The notes under the pieces are model-generated. The model was not told where the DNA came from. It was given only the letters and a program-made list of their open reading frames with translations, and searched no databases. A stretch of DNA of 64,000 bases from Anaerobranca californiensis DSM 14826 (lineage in GTDB: Bacteria > Bacillota > Proteinivoracia > Proteinivoracales > Proteinivoracaceae). Shown here piece by piece: positions 27,405-37,258 of this stretch (the stretch's first letter is position 1; every line of letters starts with the position of its first letter). The DNA lies in the NCBI RefSeq assembly GCF_900142275.1, contig NZ_FRAI01000005.1:434001-498000 (forward strand), given 5' to 3'. A program made the translations under genes and the position numbers.

Positions 27405-27728
27405 ATGTTAAGACAAATAATCGAAAAAAGACAAAGGGAAAGGGAAGAACAGCTAAAAAAACAAAAAATAGAAACTGCTAAAAAGGTAGCTGTTACCGCT
27501 GGAGTTTCCACAGCCATTGGAGCAGTATTAGGAATATTATTTGCCCCTAAATCCGGTAAAGAAACTAGAAAAGATATTGCTGATAAAACTAAAGAAGTAG
27601 CGGAAACCGTTAAAGAAAAAGTTGTAGAGGCTAAAGACAAAGCAGCTGAAGTTGTGGAAAAGGTTAAAAACAAAGGTCAAAAAGAAGTTGAACTTGAAGT
27701 TAATGATGAACAAAATTTAAACATGTAG
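27405..27728 (+). CDS. YtxH domain protein
   Basis: A 107-residue protein with a charged N-terminus, one membrane segment (about residues 28-46, VAVTAGVSTAIGAVLGILF) and the YtxH signature FAPKSGKETRKDI, followed by a long Lys/Glu/Ala-rich amphipathic helix. Such proteins are small stress- or envelope-associated proteins in Firmicutes. It is read with the DUF948-like gene 20 bases downstream, a pairing also known elsewhere in the phylum. Confidence 0.88.
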   Translation: MLRQIIEKRQREREEQLKKQKIETAKKVAVTAGVSTAIGAVLGILFAPKSGKETRKDIADKTKEVAETVKEKVVEAKDKAAEVVEKVKNKGQKEVELEVNDEQNLNM

Positions 27729-27748
27729 TGCCTTGAAAGGAGTATATT

Positions 27749-28135
27749 ATGTATATTTCATTAACGGATTTAGCTTGGTTTATCCTTTTTTCCTTTGCCG
27801 TTGCCATAAGTGTATTGTTGATTATTGCATTAGCTAATGTAATAGGAACTATAAAAAAAATTAACACTATTTTAGAAAAAAACGAGAACAACATCAATGA
27901 AACCCTTTCCACATTACCTAAAGTAATGGACAATGTCCATCAATCTACAGAAGTTATCAAAGATGGCCTTTTTAAAACAGAAGATACCATCGATGCTTTA
28001 ACTACAACGGTTTTTAACACAACCCATTCTGTCCATAATAAAACAGAAACTTTTTTAAATTATATTGTAATAGTAGCAGAATTAGCTAAAGGATTATATG
28101 AATACTTTGTAAACAAAACAGGAGAAAAAAAATGA
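27749..28135 (+). CDS. DUF948-like membrane protein
   Basis: A 128-residue protein with one N-terminal membrane segment (about residues 8-34) and then a predicted helical, charged coiled-coil with a KKINTILEKNENNINETLSTLPKVMDN heptad-like pattern. The layout and the ytxH neighbour fit the DUF948 group of unknown function. GAAAGGAG precedes the ATG. Last gene before a shared terminator. Confidence 0.7.
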   Translation: MYISLTDLAWFILFSFAVAISVLLIIALANVIGTIKKINTILEKNENNINETLSTLPKVMDNVHQSTEVIKDGLFKTEDTIDALTTTVFNTTHSVHNKTETFLNYIVIVAELAKGLYEYFVNKTGEKK

Positions 28136-28138
28136 TTT

Positions 28139-28175
28139 AAACTAGATGGCTTAAGCTTTGCCATCTAGTTTTTTT
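28139..28175. terminator. Bidirectional terminator between the DUF948-like gene and addA
   Basis: Perfect 12-bp stem (28139-28150 and 28160-28171) then T run on the plus strand; it overlaps the end of addA on the other strand. Confidence 0.85.
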
Positions 28176-31100
28176 CTTTATATAATTTTAGATATTCATC
28201 CCTTCCAGCCCCTGATTTTTTTAGACTAATCATTGTCTTTATAGCTTCTTCTATTTTTTGTCCATACTTAACATCAGTCCCTATAGTTCTTAACCCCTTT
28301 ATCCCTTCCCTTAAGAAAAAGAGGGATACATTTTCAACTTTTCCTCCAAATTCCCTTTCAAAGGCAATTTTGTAAAGATATATTTGGGGTAGATATCTCT
28401 TTATTAGCCCTTCCATATTTTCAATATCTTTAATGATGTTTGTCTTTAAATCTAAAAGATGATATACCCCTTCTTTTAAGTAAATTTTATCTATTTCTCC
28501 TACTATATAGGCTCCAGCTACTTCTGTAGTAAAACTCCATTCACTAGCGATATGCTCCCCTATTTCTAAGCTATGAATTTCTTTATATTTTTCCAATAAG
28601 TTTAAGAGTTCTTCCTTTAATTCCCCTAAACTTACAGTAGGGTCTTCTACCCCTTCTAATACTATATCTACCGACTCTTCTTCACTATATCCCCCATCAT
28701 ATAATTCACAAACCCTGTGGACTAAAGTACCGAATTCCATTCCTCCAAAAACATTATCATCACTGTATTTTGTTGTGTTTTCAGCAAAAAAACTAGGATC
28801 TATTTTTACAATATAATAGTCATAATATTTTACTGGATCATCCATAAATGTCACCACTTCAGAAACGGAAAAGGTAGGTAAAATATCCCTATCCTCTATA
28901 TCAAAATTTAAAGTAATGCTCTCTTTTTGAAGTTCTTTCCCATCACTTTTAGGAACTTCTTCAAAATTTTTGATATAGATGTATTCCTTTAGATTGACAT
29001 TTTTTTTCAGCCCCTCTTTTAACATATTATGCCATGAATCATTCTCACCACTAGGAATTTCATCACTATCACCATTGGTATTTTCTTTTTTTACATGGGA
29101 AGTCATTACTAAATAGTCCCTCGCCCTAGTAACGGCTACATAAAACAACCTTTTTGATTCTTCTATAGCTGCTATTTTTTCTTTTTGGTTTACTATTTTG
29201 TAACCGGGAGTTAAATTTTCTTCTTCCTTTTCACCATATTTTAATACCAATAAAAATTCCTCATCATATCTGATTTTCCCATTATCCCTTTGGGGACTGC
29301 GGTTAAGATTAGGTAAAAACACTACTGGAAATTCTAATCCCTTTGAACCATGGACTGTCATAATAGTTACCATATTTCCTTCAGGGATTTCCGCCTCCCC
29401 TTCCCCTTCCTTGTCTCCTAAACTGGCTAGTATCTCAATCTGTTCTAAACTCTGTTCTAAAGAAAAACTATTTTGCCCTACTATAATATCTATCAATTTT
29501 TCAACATTTTTTATCGATTGTAAAGAATTAGGTTGGAGTAATAAAGCCATTTTTAAACCACTATCGTAAAATATTTCTAATAATGCTTCCTTTAAGTTTA
29601 CCTGGGGGCTAAAAGGGACATATTTAATAAAAATTTGATAAACTTTTGCTAATTTTTCTTTAACTTCACTTTTTAAGTTTTTATCTCTACTAAATTCCTC
29701 CGTCAAGATATAGTTAACAAGATTTTGCCCCTGAGGAATATGATTTTTAAGATAGAAAAAATCCTTTAAAGTCATTCTAAACAACGGCCCTCTAAGGAGG
29801 GATAAAATATGGAGTTCTTCCCATGGACGGTTTATAAATCGAAGGATATTGAGAAAATCCTGGACTTCTTCTTTTTGGAAAAACCCCACTCCACCATGGA
29901 CATAATAGGGGATGTTCCTTTCTTTGAGCTTTCTTTCTAATACCGTCAAATAAGTTCTTGCTGGAATTAAGATGGCGATATCTTTCCAGTTAGCCCTTCT
30001 CCACCTGTCCTCACTTTTACCATCTTCTGTAATATATGTTTCTTTTACTATTTCGGCACCATTATTTACTAATTCTAAAATTCTCTGGGCTATTAAATCA
30101 TATTCGGTATCTTCTCCCTCTCCATTTAAAATCAAAAATTCCACTTTTTTATTAGGCAATTTTTCAAAGTCTTTTTGTCGATTACTGATTAAAGGATTAT
30201 AGTTAATATAATATTTGGAGTAGTCTTTAGAATCATCTTTAACCATCAAATTTTGGAACAATTCATTGACAAATCCGATGATAGAGTCACAGTTCCGGTA
30301 ATTCCGACCCATATCGATAATCTCTGTATCTCCATCTGATTTATAGTCATCGAGCAAAGTATTCATTATTGTAACATCGGCACCTCTAAAGCGGTAAATT
30401 GATTGTTTGCTATCTCCTACTATAAATCGGTATTGGGGGTTGATATATTCTAACATTTTCATTTGTAATTGATTAGTATCTTGAAACTCATCAATCATAA
30501 TGTGTTTATAATTTTTTTGACACCATTTTCTAATCTCTTGATTTTCTTCTAAAAGTTTGATAGCTTTTTTCTGTAAATCGGCAAAATCCAATACCCCCCC
30601 CTCTTCTTTTCTTTTGTTATATTTTTCTCCAAAGGCACAGAGTAAATCCATAAAAAGTTCTATTACAGTAATAAGTTCATCTTTATTTATTTGGCTAATA
30701 TCATAACTTTTCCAACTTTCTTTCAAGGTTTTAAAATGTTCATTACAAAGTTCATACATTGCAGGGGCAGAATCTTGCCATTTATGATTAGCAGACCTAG
30801 GCATCACCTGTAACAACAATTCATAACATTCATCTGGGGAAAAATTGGCAGGATCTATTTGGGTAAAATGATTAGTTATATTCCTAATATGTTCACTAAG
30901 TTTCCCTTTAACAGAATTTGGATTTGGTAAATCCTTTACACAATCTCCCGCCCTTTGATAAAAATTTTGTATTAACCTTTCTTTGATATTTGTTAAACTT
31001 TTATCCTGTATCTCCAATATTTCATGGGGGGAGATAGAATTACATAAATTCACTACATCAATTTCAGGATTTTCCCCTATTTGCTCATAAATGGCGATTA

Positions 31101-31659
31101 CCGCTTTTTTTATTGAATTTTTATCAAAATAGGTAAATAACGGTTTCCACTTTCTAAAATTACTTTCTATTTCTAATAGCTCATTAAATACCCGATTTTT
31201 TATTAACAAACTTTCATTTTGATCTAATAAAGGAAAATCCGGCGGAAGCTCTGCATTTAAAGCAAAGTTTTGCAGCAACTTATAACAAAAACTGTGGAAA
31301 GTGGTAATTACGCTAAAATCCAGTTCTTCCTTTTGTTCTTGCCAAAAGGTTAAAGAAATCCCCTTTTCTTCACCTTCTGGCAACAAACTAATTTTTTCTA
31401 TCTCTTTGTCGATCCTTTTTCTAATCCTCGTTTTCATCTCCCTGGCAGCTTTTTCTGTAAAGGTAATTGCTACTATTTCAGGGACTTGGGCAGCTATGGG
31501 GTTGTGTTTTCCAGTGATTTTTTCTTCTAATTTTTTATTGCATAGGTAAAAAAACCTTTCTGTTAGCACCCGGGTTTTACCAGAGCCAGCTCCTGCGGAA
31601 ATCAATACTTGTCTTTTTTCACTTTCAATTGCCTTTATTTGTTCAGGATTAAACTCCAT
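28165..31659 (-). CDS. addA: ATP-dependent helicase/nuclease subunit A
   Basis: The motor and nuclease subunit of AddAB, which processes double-strand breaks and loads RecA. The 1164-residue protein has the SF1 Walker A SAGAGSGKTR (residues 21-30), IMIDEFQDTNQLQ, VGDSKQSIYRFRGAD, TVHGSKGLEFPVVFLPN and RLFYVAVTRARDYL. A C-terminal PD-(D/E)xK nuclease domain shows GEIDKIY...LLDLKT. Its ATG overlaps the end of addB by about 11 bases. The length is close to the family norm. Confidence 0.95.
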   Translation of the reverse strand: MEFNPEQIKAIESEKRQVLISAGAGSGKTRVLTERFFYLCNKKLEEKITGKHNPIAAQVPEIVAITFTEKAAREMKTRIRKRIDKEIEKISLLPEGEEKGISLTFWQEQKEELDFSVITTFHSFCYKLLQNFALNAELPPDFPLLDQNESLLIKNRVFNELLEIESNFRKWKPLFTYFDKNSIKKAVIAIYEQIGENPEIDVVNLCNSISPHEILEIQDKSLTNIKERLIQNFYQRAGDCVKDLPNPNSVKGKLSEHIRNITNHFTQIDPANFSPDECYELLLQVMPRSANHKWQDSAPAMYELCNEHFKTLKESWKSYDISQINKDELITVIELFMDLLCAFGEKYNKRKEEGGVLDFADLQKKAIKLLEENQEIRKWCQKNYKHIMIDEFQDTNQLQMKMLEYINPQYRFIVGDSKQSIYRFRGADVTIMNTLLDDYKSDGDTEIIDMGRNYRNCDSIIGFVNELFQNLMVKDDSKDYSKYYINYNPLISNRQKDFEKLPNKKVEFLILNGEGEDTEYDLIAQRILELVNNGAEIVKETYITEDGKSEDRWRRANWKDIAILIPARTYLTVLERKLKERNIPYYVHGGVGFFQKEEVQDFLNILRFINRPWEELHILSLLRGPLFRMTLKDFFYLKNHIPQGQNLVNYILTEEFSRDKNLKSEVKEKLAKVYQIFIKYVPFSPQVNLKEALLEIFYDSGLKMALLLQPNSLQSIKNVEKLIDIIVGQNSFSLEQSLEQIEILASLGDKEGEGEAEIPEGNMVTIMTVHGSKGLEFPVVFLPNLNRSPQRDNGKIRYDEEFLLVLKYGEKEEENLTPGYKIVNQKEKIAAIEESKRLFYVAVTRARDYLVMTSHVKKENTNGDSDEIPSGENDSWHNMLKEGLKKNVNLKEYIYIKNFEEVPKSDGKELQKESITLNFDIEDRDILPTFSVSEVVTFMDDPVKYYDYYIVKIDPSFFAENTTKYSDDNVFGGMEFGTLVHRVCELYDGGYSEEESVDIVLEGVEDPTVSLGELKEELLNLLEKYKEIHSLEIGEHIASEWSFTTEVAGAYIVGEIDKIYLKEGVYHLLDLKTNIIKDIENMEGLIKRYLPQIYLYKIAFEREFGGKVENVSLFFLREGIKGLRTIGTDVKYGQKIEEAIKTMISLKKSGAGRDEYLKLYKEKN

Positions 31660-34537
31660 TTTCCCCCTCCTCCTTTAAGTCCTCAGTTACCCGACACACC
31701 CTTTTATAAGGACAGGAAGGATAACATATTTGAGGTTTTACTGAGTAATCATATCTAATCTTTTCCCATAGTTCTTTAATTTTTTCCTTTAAGTTGTATT
31801 TATTTATTAAATCTTCTCCACCGTTGAAAAGGAGTTTTTTAGAATTTCCTTTACCTTTAACCCCTAAAAGATTCCCTTCAAATACCTTTTGCTGCCAAAA
31901 CCCTTTATTTCGCTTTTCGGGATTTTTAACGGAAACATAGCAGCCGCCATAACAATTTAGCATGCCCCCTAAATCTATATATTCTCCACCTTTGATCTTT
32001 TCCTCTAAAATGTAAATGTAAAGTGGAAGTTGTAACTTTAATCCTTTTGTAATTTCATCTTCCTTTAAAGATACCCCACCGGTTTTATAATCGTAAATAG
32101 TAAAACCATTGTTATCGACATCAATCCTGTCAATTTTACCCGTCAAATTAATGGTTTCTCCATTTTCTAAGGGGAAGGGATAATCTATTTCCTCTTCTAA
32201 CTTAAAGATCCTCATCTGATTATTTAAAGGTTCATCAAAAAATATTTGTTTTTCCCAGCTCCACCATTTTTTAAGAAGTTTTATCCACTTATCTCTTTCC
32301 AGTTCTAAATAATAAGTAGGGATGTCCCTATATTCCTTTTCTAGCTCTAACCACTTTTCCTCAAATATACTTAATAATATTTCTTCACCTTTTTCTATTA
32401 CTCCTTGTTCTATTTCAGAAAAGTTTTTTTCTAATACCCCTAAGTTTAAGTAAAACTCTTCTACTATTTTATGAAACATAGTTCCTGTAGATAGTGGACT
32501 AATCTCTTCTTCTTTTTTTAAGGGTTCTTTGACCTTTAATAATCTTTCCATCCCGTATCTGAATGGACACTGGCTGTACTGTTCTAAAGCAGTTATAGCT
32601 ATTTTAGCTTCACTTTTAGTAGTTAAACTTCCATCTAATATTTCTTCACCTTTTTTTAAATAGGCTATATGTTCTAATATCTCAAAAAATTCCCCTGGAG
32701 CATTTTCAACATTTTTACCTAAACCTAACATAAAAGCTCCTTTTTCTAAGGCTTGTTCTTTAGATATTACCATTCCTTCTTTGTACCTACTCTCTGCAGT
32801 AAGTCTTTTAACTTTAGCTCTTCCTTTACAGTATTCTTCAATAAAAGGAGAAGGCTCTAACTCATTTTCTGGATCAAAACCACAGGTATAGGAAAAATAG
32901 ATATTATCAGCTAAATAAAATAATTGATTAAAAATTCCTTCATCCTTTTTCTTTAAGGTACTTCTTGTGGGGGCACCATAGATAGGTGGCATCTCCCTTA
33001 AATCCTTTTCCTTTAAATACCCTGCTAATTTATAATTTCTTGGTAATATACCTTCATTCATCCCCATGACATAGAGGGTATCTCCTTCAAATAGGCCAAC
33101 TTCCCTAAAATTATAAAGGGAGATCCCTTTAGCCGGTGTTCTTTCTAAATAGACGGAGTTATTTGTAAGAAGTTGACTTAACCAGGGAATAAAAATATCC
33201 AAATTAATTACTAGATTTTCCAAACCCTGTTCCACTAACTTTTCCCTTTTATCTTTAAGGGTAGTTATAATAGCCTGATAGGCTAGCCACTCAAAGCGAA
33301 TCCTTTGCAAAACTTTGGTATTCCCTTCCCCTTTATACCTTTCTTGCCAAAGATTAAGGAAATTCAACCCTTCTAATGTTTCCAATAAAAGGGAGATCAT
33401 TTCCACCAAAGGCAACCTTTTGTTTAATTTTTTACGAAATTCCATTAAGATAGTTAACTTTTCCCCAATCTCTGTATCTAAACTATAACTTTTTAAATAT
33501 TTTTCTTTTGCTAAAAAGTAATCTTCTTTACTTTTAAAGGATAGTTGATAAAGACTATCTATAATGGCCAATTTATCCCACTTACTACTAAAACTATTCC
33601 CCCTTAAAAGGAGATAAAGGGTTTTGAATAAATTAGATTCTAAAACATTAGATTTTTTGGGTATAGCCAGGGGTATTCTATATTGGGAACTCAAAAGTTG
33701 TACCATTGGTAAATAATTTTCATCTGCTAAAACTATTCCTATACTTTCAAACTCCTTGCCCCTATTGAGCTTCTCCTTAATATCCTCTAATACTCCATGA
33801 ATTTCCTCTTCTATGGTAACACCTTTCATTATAGAAATTCTTGGTTCTTTCTTTGGTGAATACTGGACTTTTTCTAAAGAAAAACCTATCTCTTTTAAGT
33901 TTGTCAAGGTTTCCTCTACAATTTCACTTTCCACAGCGGGAATGTAAACAGAAGTGTTTATACCAAATTTAATTAAGCCTTTGAGCATCCAGTATTGTAA
34001 AGGACTGAAATCGATGTAACCATCTACTACAACTTCACCTAAAGGTAATTCTATCCCATCTAAATTAAGGGCTTGGTGAAAGCGATTTTCTGGATCTAAA
34101 AGTTTCCGCCCTAACACCCACTCCTCTTCATACCGTTCTAAATATTTTTTTAAATTTTTAAGGCCTGAAGGTAAATGTTCTAAGGTTAATCCTAACCTTT
34201 TTAATTGGCCATATGTTTGGGAATAACCCTTTGCCTTAAACAAATTATTTGTTACTTTTTCTTCCAATAACAACTGTTGAAAGAACAGATCCCTTTCTCC
34301 TTCTGATACAGGAATATAATCTACATTCCCTTTTTTTAAGATAAGGTCAGCAATATCATCAAAGGTTTTAAAAGCTAAACCTGGTTGCCTTTTTCTTCCC
34401 TCTTGTAACCATTTAGATGATGGCAATAGGTAATAGATAGGTTTACCTAAACCCTTTTGCCGCTGATAATATTCCTTTAAACGACTTTTATTGGCGATTT
34501 CCTTAAGTGATGTTAAGTAAATTTTAAATTCTGGCAA
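31649..34537 (-). CDS. addB: ATP-dependent helicase/nuclease subunit B
   Basis: The second nuclease subunit of AddAB. The 962-residue protein has a C-terminal PD-(D/E)xK nuclease (GKIDRIDVDN...IYDYKTG) and the four iron-sulfur cysteines, one in YSQCPFRYG and three in CYPSCPYKRVC. It is 150-200 residues shorter than typical AddB, and the N-terminus has no GxxGxGKT Walker A, going straight from strand-like IYLTS to LLPSSKWLQEG. The position just upstream of, and overlapping, addA supports the identity. Confidence 0.92.
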   Translation of the reverse strand: MPEFKIYLTSLKEIANKSRLKEYYQRQKGLGKPIYYLLPSSKWLQEGRKRQPGLAFKTFDDIADLILKKGNVDYIPVSEGERDLFFQQLLLEEKVTNNLFKAKGYSQTYGQLKRLGLTLEHLPSGLKNLKKYLERYEEEWVLGRKLLDPENRFHQALNLDGIELPLGEVVVDGYIDFSPLQYWMLKGLIKFGINTSVYIPAVESEIVEETLTNLKEIGFSLEKVQYSPKKEPRISIMKGVTIEEEIHGVLEDIKEKLNRGKEFESIGIVLADENYLPMVQLLSSQYRIPLAIPKKSNVLESNLFKTLYLLLRGNSFSSKWDKLAIIDSLYQLSFKSKEDYFLAKEKYLKSYSLDTEIGEKLTILMEFRKKLNKRLPLVEMISLLLETLEGLNFLNLWQERYKGEGNTKVLQRIRFEWLAYQAIITTLKDKREKLVEQGLENLVINLDIFIPWLSQLLTNNSVYLERTPAKGISLYNFREVGLFEGDTLYVMGMNEGILPRNYKLAGYLKEKDLREMPPIYGAPTRSTLKKKDEGIFNQLFYLADNIYFSYTCGFDPENELEPSPFIEEYCKGRAKVKRLTAESRYKEGMVISKEQALEKGAFMLGLGKNVENAPGEFFEILEHIAYLKKGEEILDGSLTTKSEAKIAITALEQYSQCPFRYGMERLLKVKEPLKKEEEISPLSTGTMFHKIVEEFYLNLGVLEKNFSEIEQGVIEKGEEILLSIFEEKWLELEKEYRDIPTYYLELERDKWIKLLKKWWSWEKQIFFDEPLNNQMRIFKLEEEIDYPFPLENGETINLTGKIDRIDVDNNGFTIYDYKTGGVSLKEDEITKGLKLQLPLYIYILEEKIKGGEYIDLGGMLNCYGGCYVSVKNPEKRNKGFWQQKVFEGNLLGVKGKGNSKKLLFNGGEDLINKYNLKEKIKELWEKIRYDYSVKPQICYPSCPYKRVCRVTEDLKEEGENGV

Positions 34538-34590
34538 ATATAATCACTCCTTCCCCTTTTATAAAAAATGTATTAGGATAATAAACTCCC

Positions 34591-34619
34591 TTGTTTTTAA
34601 TATAATTTAAATATATAAT
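34591..34619 (+). promoter_or_regulatory. Promoter of the flavodiiron gene
   Basis: TTGTTT (34591-34596), 17-base spacer, perfect TATAAT (34614-34619), about 50 bases before the ATG. Confidence 0.65.
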
Positions 34620-34668
34620 ATATTTTAGTGATAATTATTATTACTCTACTTATAGGAGGTAAGCATCT

Positions 34669-35859
34669 ATGTACAATGCTATGGAAATTAAAAAAAATAT
34701 TTATTGGGTAGGTATAAATGATAAAAGGTTAGAACTTTTTGAAAACCTTTGGCCATTAGAACATGGTGTTTCTTATAATTCATATTTAATTTGTGATGAA
34801 AAAATTGCACTGATTGATACAGTTGCTGAAGGAAATTACGAGTACTACTTAAAGAAAATCCAAAGTATAATAAAAGACAGAAAAATAGATTATTTAATTA
34901 TTAATCACATGGAGCCAGACCACTCTGGGGTTATCCCTACTTTAATAAAAAATTACCCTGAGATTAAAATCATTGGTAATGTAAAAACCTTAGATATCTT
35001 TAAAAACTTTTACGGAGGAGAAGATTATTTCCATTTAGTGAAGGAAGGGGACCAGTTAAGTTTAGGAGAATACAGCCTTAAATTTTACCCCATACCAATG
35101 GTCCATTGGCCAGAATCAATGGTAAGCTATGAAGAAACTACTAAAACCTTATTTTCCAATGACGCTTTTGGAAGTTTCGGCTCCCTAGATGGAGGAATTT
35201 TTGATGATCAACTTGATTTAGTTTTCTTTGAAGAAGAAATGCGCCGGTATTATTCCAATATTGTTGGTAAATACTCAGTTCCGGTACAAAATGCTTTAAA
35301 AAAATTAGCTTCCCTTGAAATAAACTGTATTTGCCCTTCCCACGGCCCAATCTGGAGGAGTAATCCTCAAAGGGTAATTTCCCTTTATGACAAATGGAGT
35401 TCATGTGAAAGTGACCCAGGAGTAGTCATTGTCTATGGAAGTATGTACGGCAATACTGGAAAAATGGCAGAAGCTATTGGCCAGTCTTTAGCAGAAAATG
35501 GAATAGAAGATATAAAAATTTACGATGCATCTAAAACCCATTTATCCTACATCTTAAGGGATATCTGGAAATACAGAGGGTTAATTATTGGTAGTTGTGC
35601 TTATAACAACGGTATGTTTCCGCCTGTAGAAAACCTTACAACTAAACTTTTACAATTAGGTGTTAAAGATAGATTATTAGCTTTATTTGGTAGCTATAGC
35701 TGGAATGGTGGAGGCGTTAGTAATTTAGAAAAATTTGCCGAAAAGATCAACATGGAGCTTGTGGGAGAAAGTATAGAAGTTAAAAGTTCTCCAAAGAAAG
35801 AGGATTTAGAAAAACTAAGGGAACTAGGTAAACTTATGGCAGAAAAGCTAAAATCTTAA
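34669..35859 (+). CDS. FprA-type flavodiiron protein
   Basis: Reduces oxygen (or nitric oxide) to protect an anaerobe. The 396-residue protein has the diiron ligands His80, Glu82, Asp84 and His85 (NHMEPDHSG), His146 (VHWPES), Asp165 and His225, all present, then a flavodoxin domain with the FMN loop YGSMYGNTGK near residue 256 and SYSWNGGG. The electron donor is usually a rubredoxin, but none is adjacent. GGAGG precedes the ATG and the gene is a single transcript by its own promoter and terminator. Confidence 0.95.
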   Translation: MYNAMEIKKNIYWVGINDKRLELFENLWPLEHGVSYNSYLICDEKIALIDTVAEGNYEYYLKKIQSIIKDRKIDYLIINHMEPDHSGVIPTLIKNYPEIKIIGNVKTLDIFKNFYGGEDYFHLVKEGDQLSLGEYSLKFYPIPMVHWPESMVSYEETTKTLFSNDAFGSFGSLDGGIFDDQLDLVFFEEEMRRYYSNIVGKYSVPVQNALKKLASLEINCICPSHGPIWRSNPQRVISLYDKWSSCESDPGVVIVYGSMYGNTGKMAEAIGQSLAENGIEDIKIYDASKTHLSYILRDIWKYRGLIIGSCAYNNGMFPPVENLTTKLLQLGVKDRLLALFGSYSWNGGGVSNLEKFAEKINMELVGESIEVKSSPKKEDLEKLRELGKLMAEKLKS

Positions 35860-35866
35860 TAATTAA

Positions 35867-35896
35867 AATATAAGCCCATAATTTTGGGCTTATATT
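35867..35896. terminator. Bidirectional terminator between flavodiiron and hisS genes
   Basis: Stem ATATAAGCCCA/TGGGCTTATAT around TAATTT. A run of T follows on each strand, so it can stop both convergent transcripts. Confidence 0.85.
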
Positions 35897-35904
35897 ATTT
35901 CAAC

Positions 35905-37134
35905 TTATTCTACTACGACTACATCGTTAAATCCTTGTTTGATAAATGAATTAACTTTCTTAGATATTTTGTTAGGACTTACCCCTACTATTGAAAATAT
36001 TGACGCTATATGCCCCTCTTCTATATATTTTTGGGCTAATTCTTCAGCCTTCTCTAATTTTTGATATTCTCCAACTAAAATTGCCACCTTTTTCCCTTTT
36101 CCTGGAATTTGAAAGCCCCTATCTTTTAAAATTTGAATAATCCTTTCAAAACCTATAGACATTCCTACAGCGGGGATAGTTTCTTTCTGAAATTTAGTCA
36201 ATAAATTGTCATATCTACCTCCACCGGCAATTGAACTGTTGAATTCATCACTGACAATCTCGAAAATTGGGCCAGTATAATATCCCATACCCCTAACTAA
36301 AGATGGTTCAAATTCTATAGTGTAATCCCTTCCAACAGCTTCGATAATTTGGGCTAACTCTTTAGCATAGATACTGTCAAAGGATTGTAGACCTTTACTT
36401 TTTAAATCAGTCAATGAAGTCAATAATTCTTCTGCCTTTTGGTCTGAAATACCTTTATCAATCAGTTCTTCCTTTACTCCTTGTAAACCTATTTTATCTA
36501 ATTTGTCTAGGGAAATACATACTGTTTCAAAGTTTTCCTCTAATCCCGACTTAACTACTATTTCTCTAAGTAACCGGCGGTCATTGATCTTTATTGTAGA
36601 ATTACTAAACCCTAATTTTGCTAAAGCTAATGCCACCGTTTTTAAAATAGTAATTTCAGCAAAGATGCTGTTATCACCAATGATGTCGATATCCGATTGA
36701 ATAAATTGCCTGTATCTTCCCTTTTGAGGCCTTTCAGCCCTGAAAACATAACCCATTTGAAAAGCTTTAAAGGGATTTTCTAGTTCATTGCGATTTTTAG
36801 CATAATATCTACTTAAAGGCAAAGTCAAATCAAATCTTAAGGCGAGGTCACAAAGGTCATCGGGATTCACTTCATCACGAAACTCTAGTTTTTCACCCCT
36901 CTTAAGAATTTTAAAGATTAACCTTAAGTTCTCTCCCCCATCACTGTTAGTCATCAAGTCGATATTTTCTAACATAGGAGTCTCAATTTCATTAAACCCC
37001 CTAGATATATATGTATGGCGGATAACATCTTTAACATAGTTTCTTAATTCCATATCTTTAGGTAACACATCAAAGGTCCCTTTAGGCGGTAAAGTGCTGA
37101 ATTTCATGGTATCAATTCCTTTCTTTAATTCCAT
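35905..37134 (-). CDS. hisS: Histidyl-tRNA synthetase, eukaryote/archaeal-like type
   Basis: Charges tRNA-His. The 409-residue class II protein has motif 2-like LALRFDLTLPLSRYYA, FRAERPQKGRYRQFIQSDIDIIG, the histidine-site VRGMGYYTGPIFEI and GGGRYDNL, then an anticodon-binding domain with VAILVGEYQKLEKAEELAQ. Ordinary bacterial HisRS has LRPEGT at motif 2; RFDLT..L.RY is the eukaryote/archaeal style. No aspS follows. It might be a HisZ-like paralogue, but the full substrate loop argues for a synthetase. A second ATG at 37107 is also plausible as start. Confidence 0.85.
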   Translation of the reverse strand: MELKKGIDTMKFSTLPPKGTFDVLPKDMELRNYVKDVIRHTYISRGFNEIETPMLENIDLMTNSDGGENLRLIFKILKRGEKLEFRDEVNPDDLCDLALRFDLTLPLSRYYAKNRNELENPFKAFQMGYVFRAERPQKGRYRQFIQSDIDIIGDNSIFAEITILKTVALALAKLGFSNSTIKINDRRLLREIVVKSGLEENFETVCISLDKLDKIGLQGVKEELIDKGISDQKAEELLTSLTDLKSKGLQSFDSIYAKELAQIIEAVGRDYTIEFEPSLVRGMGYYTGPIFEIVSDEFNSSIAGGGRYDNLLTKFQKETIPAVGMSIGFERIIQILKDRGFQIPGKGKKVAILVGEYQKLEKAEELAQKYIEEGHIASIFSIVGVSPNKISKKVNSFIKQGFNDVVVVE

Positions 37135-37202
37135 TTTCTTTCCTTTATATTATAGATTAACCTTTTTAACAAATTTTTTCAAGGGTAAATATTTAATAAC
37201 AA

Positions 37203-37250
37203 AAAAATCGCGGCCTTCCTAGTACTACTAGGGAAAGGCCAGCGATTTTT
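37203..37250 (-). terminator. Terminator of the opp/dpp operon
   Basis: A long, mostly paired hairpin: AAAATCGC/GCGATTTT, GGCCTT/AAGGCC and CCTAGTA/TACTAGG with small bulges, with a minus-strand T run. It closes the operon after the oppF-like gene. Confidence 0.85.
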
Positions 37251-37258
37251 ATAATCTC

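Noticed and set aside
37203-37250. Elaborate hairpin considered as a T-box for hisS
   Set aside because: It faces the opp operon end, is downstream of it, and has no T-box AGGGTGG-like sequence or specifier loop; it is a terminator.
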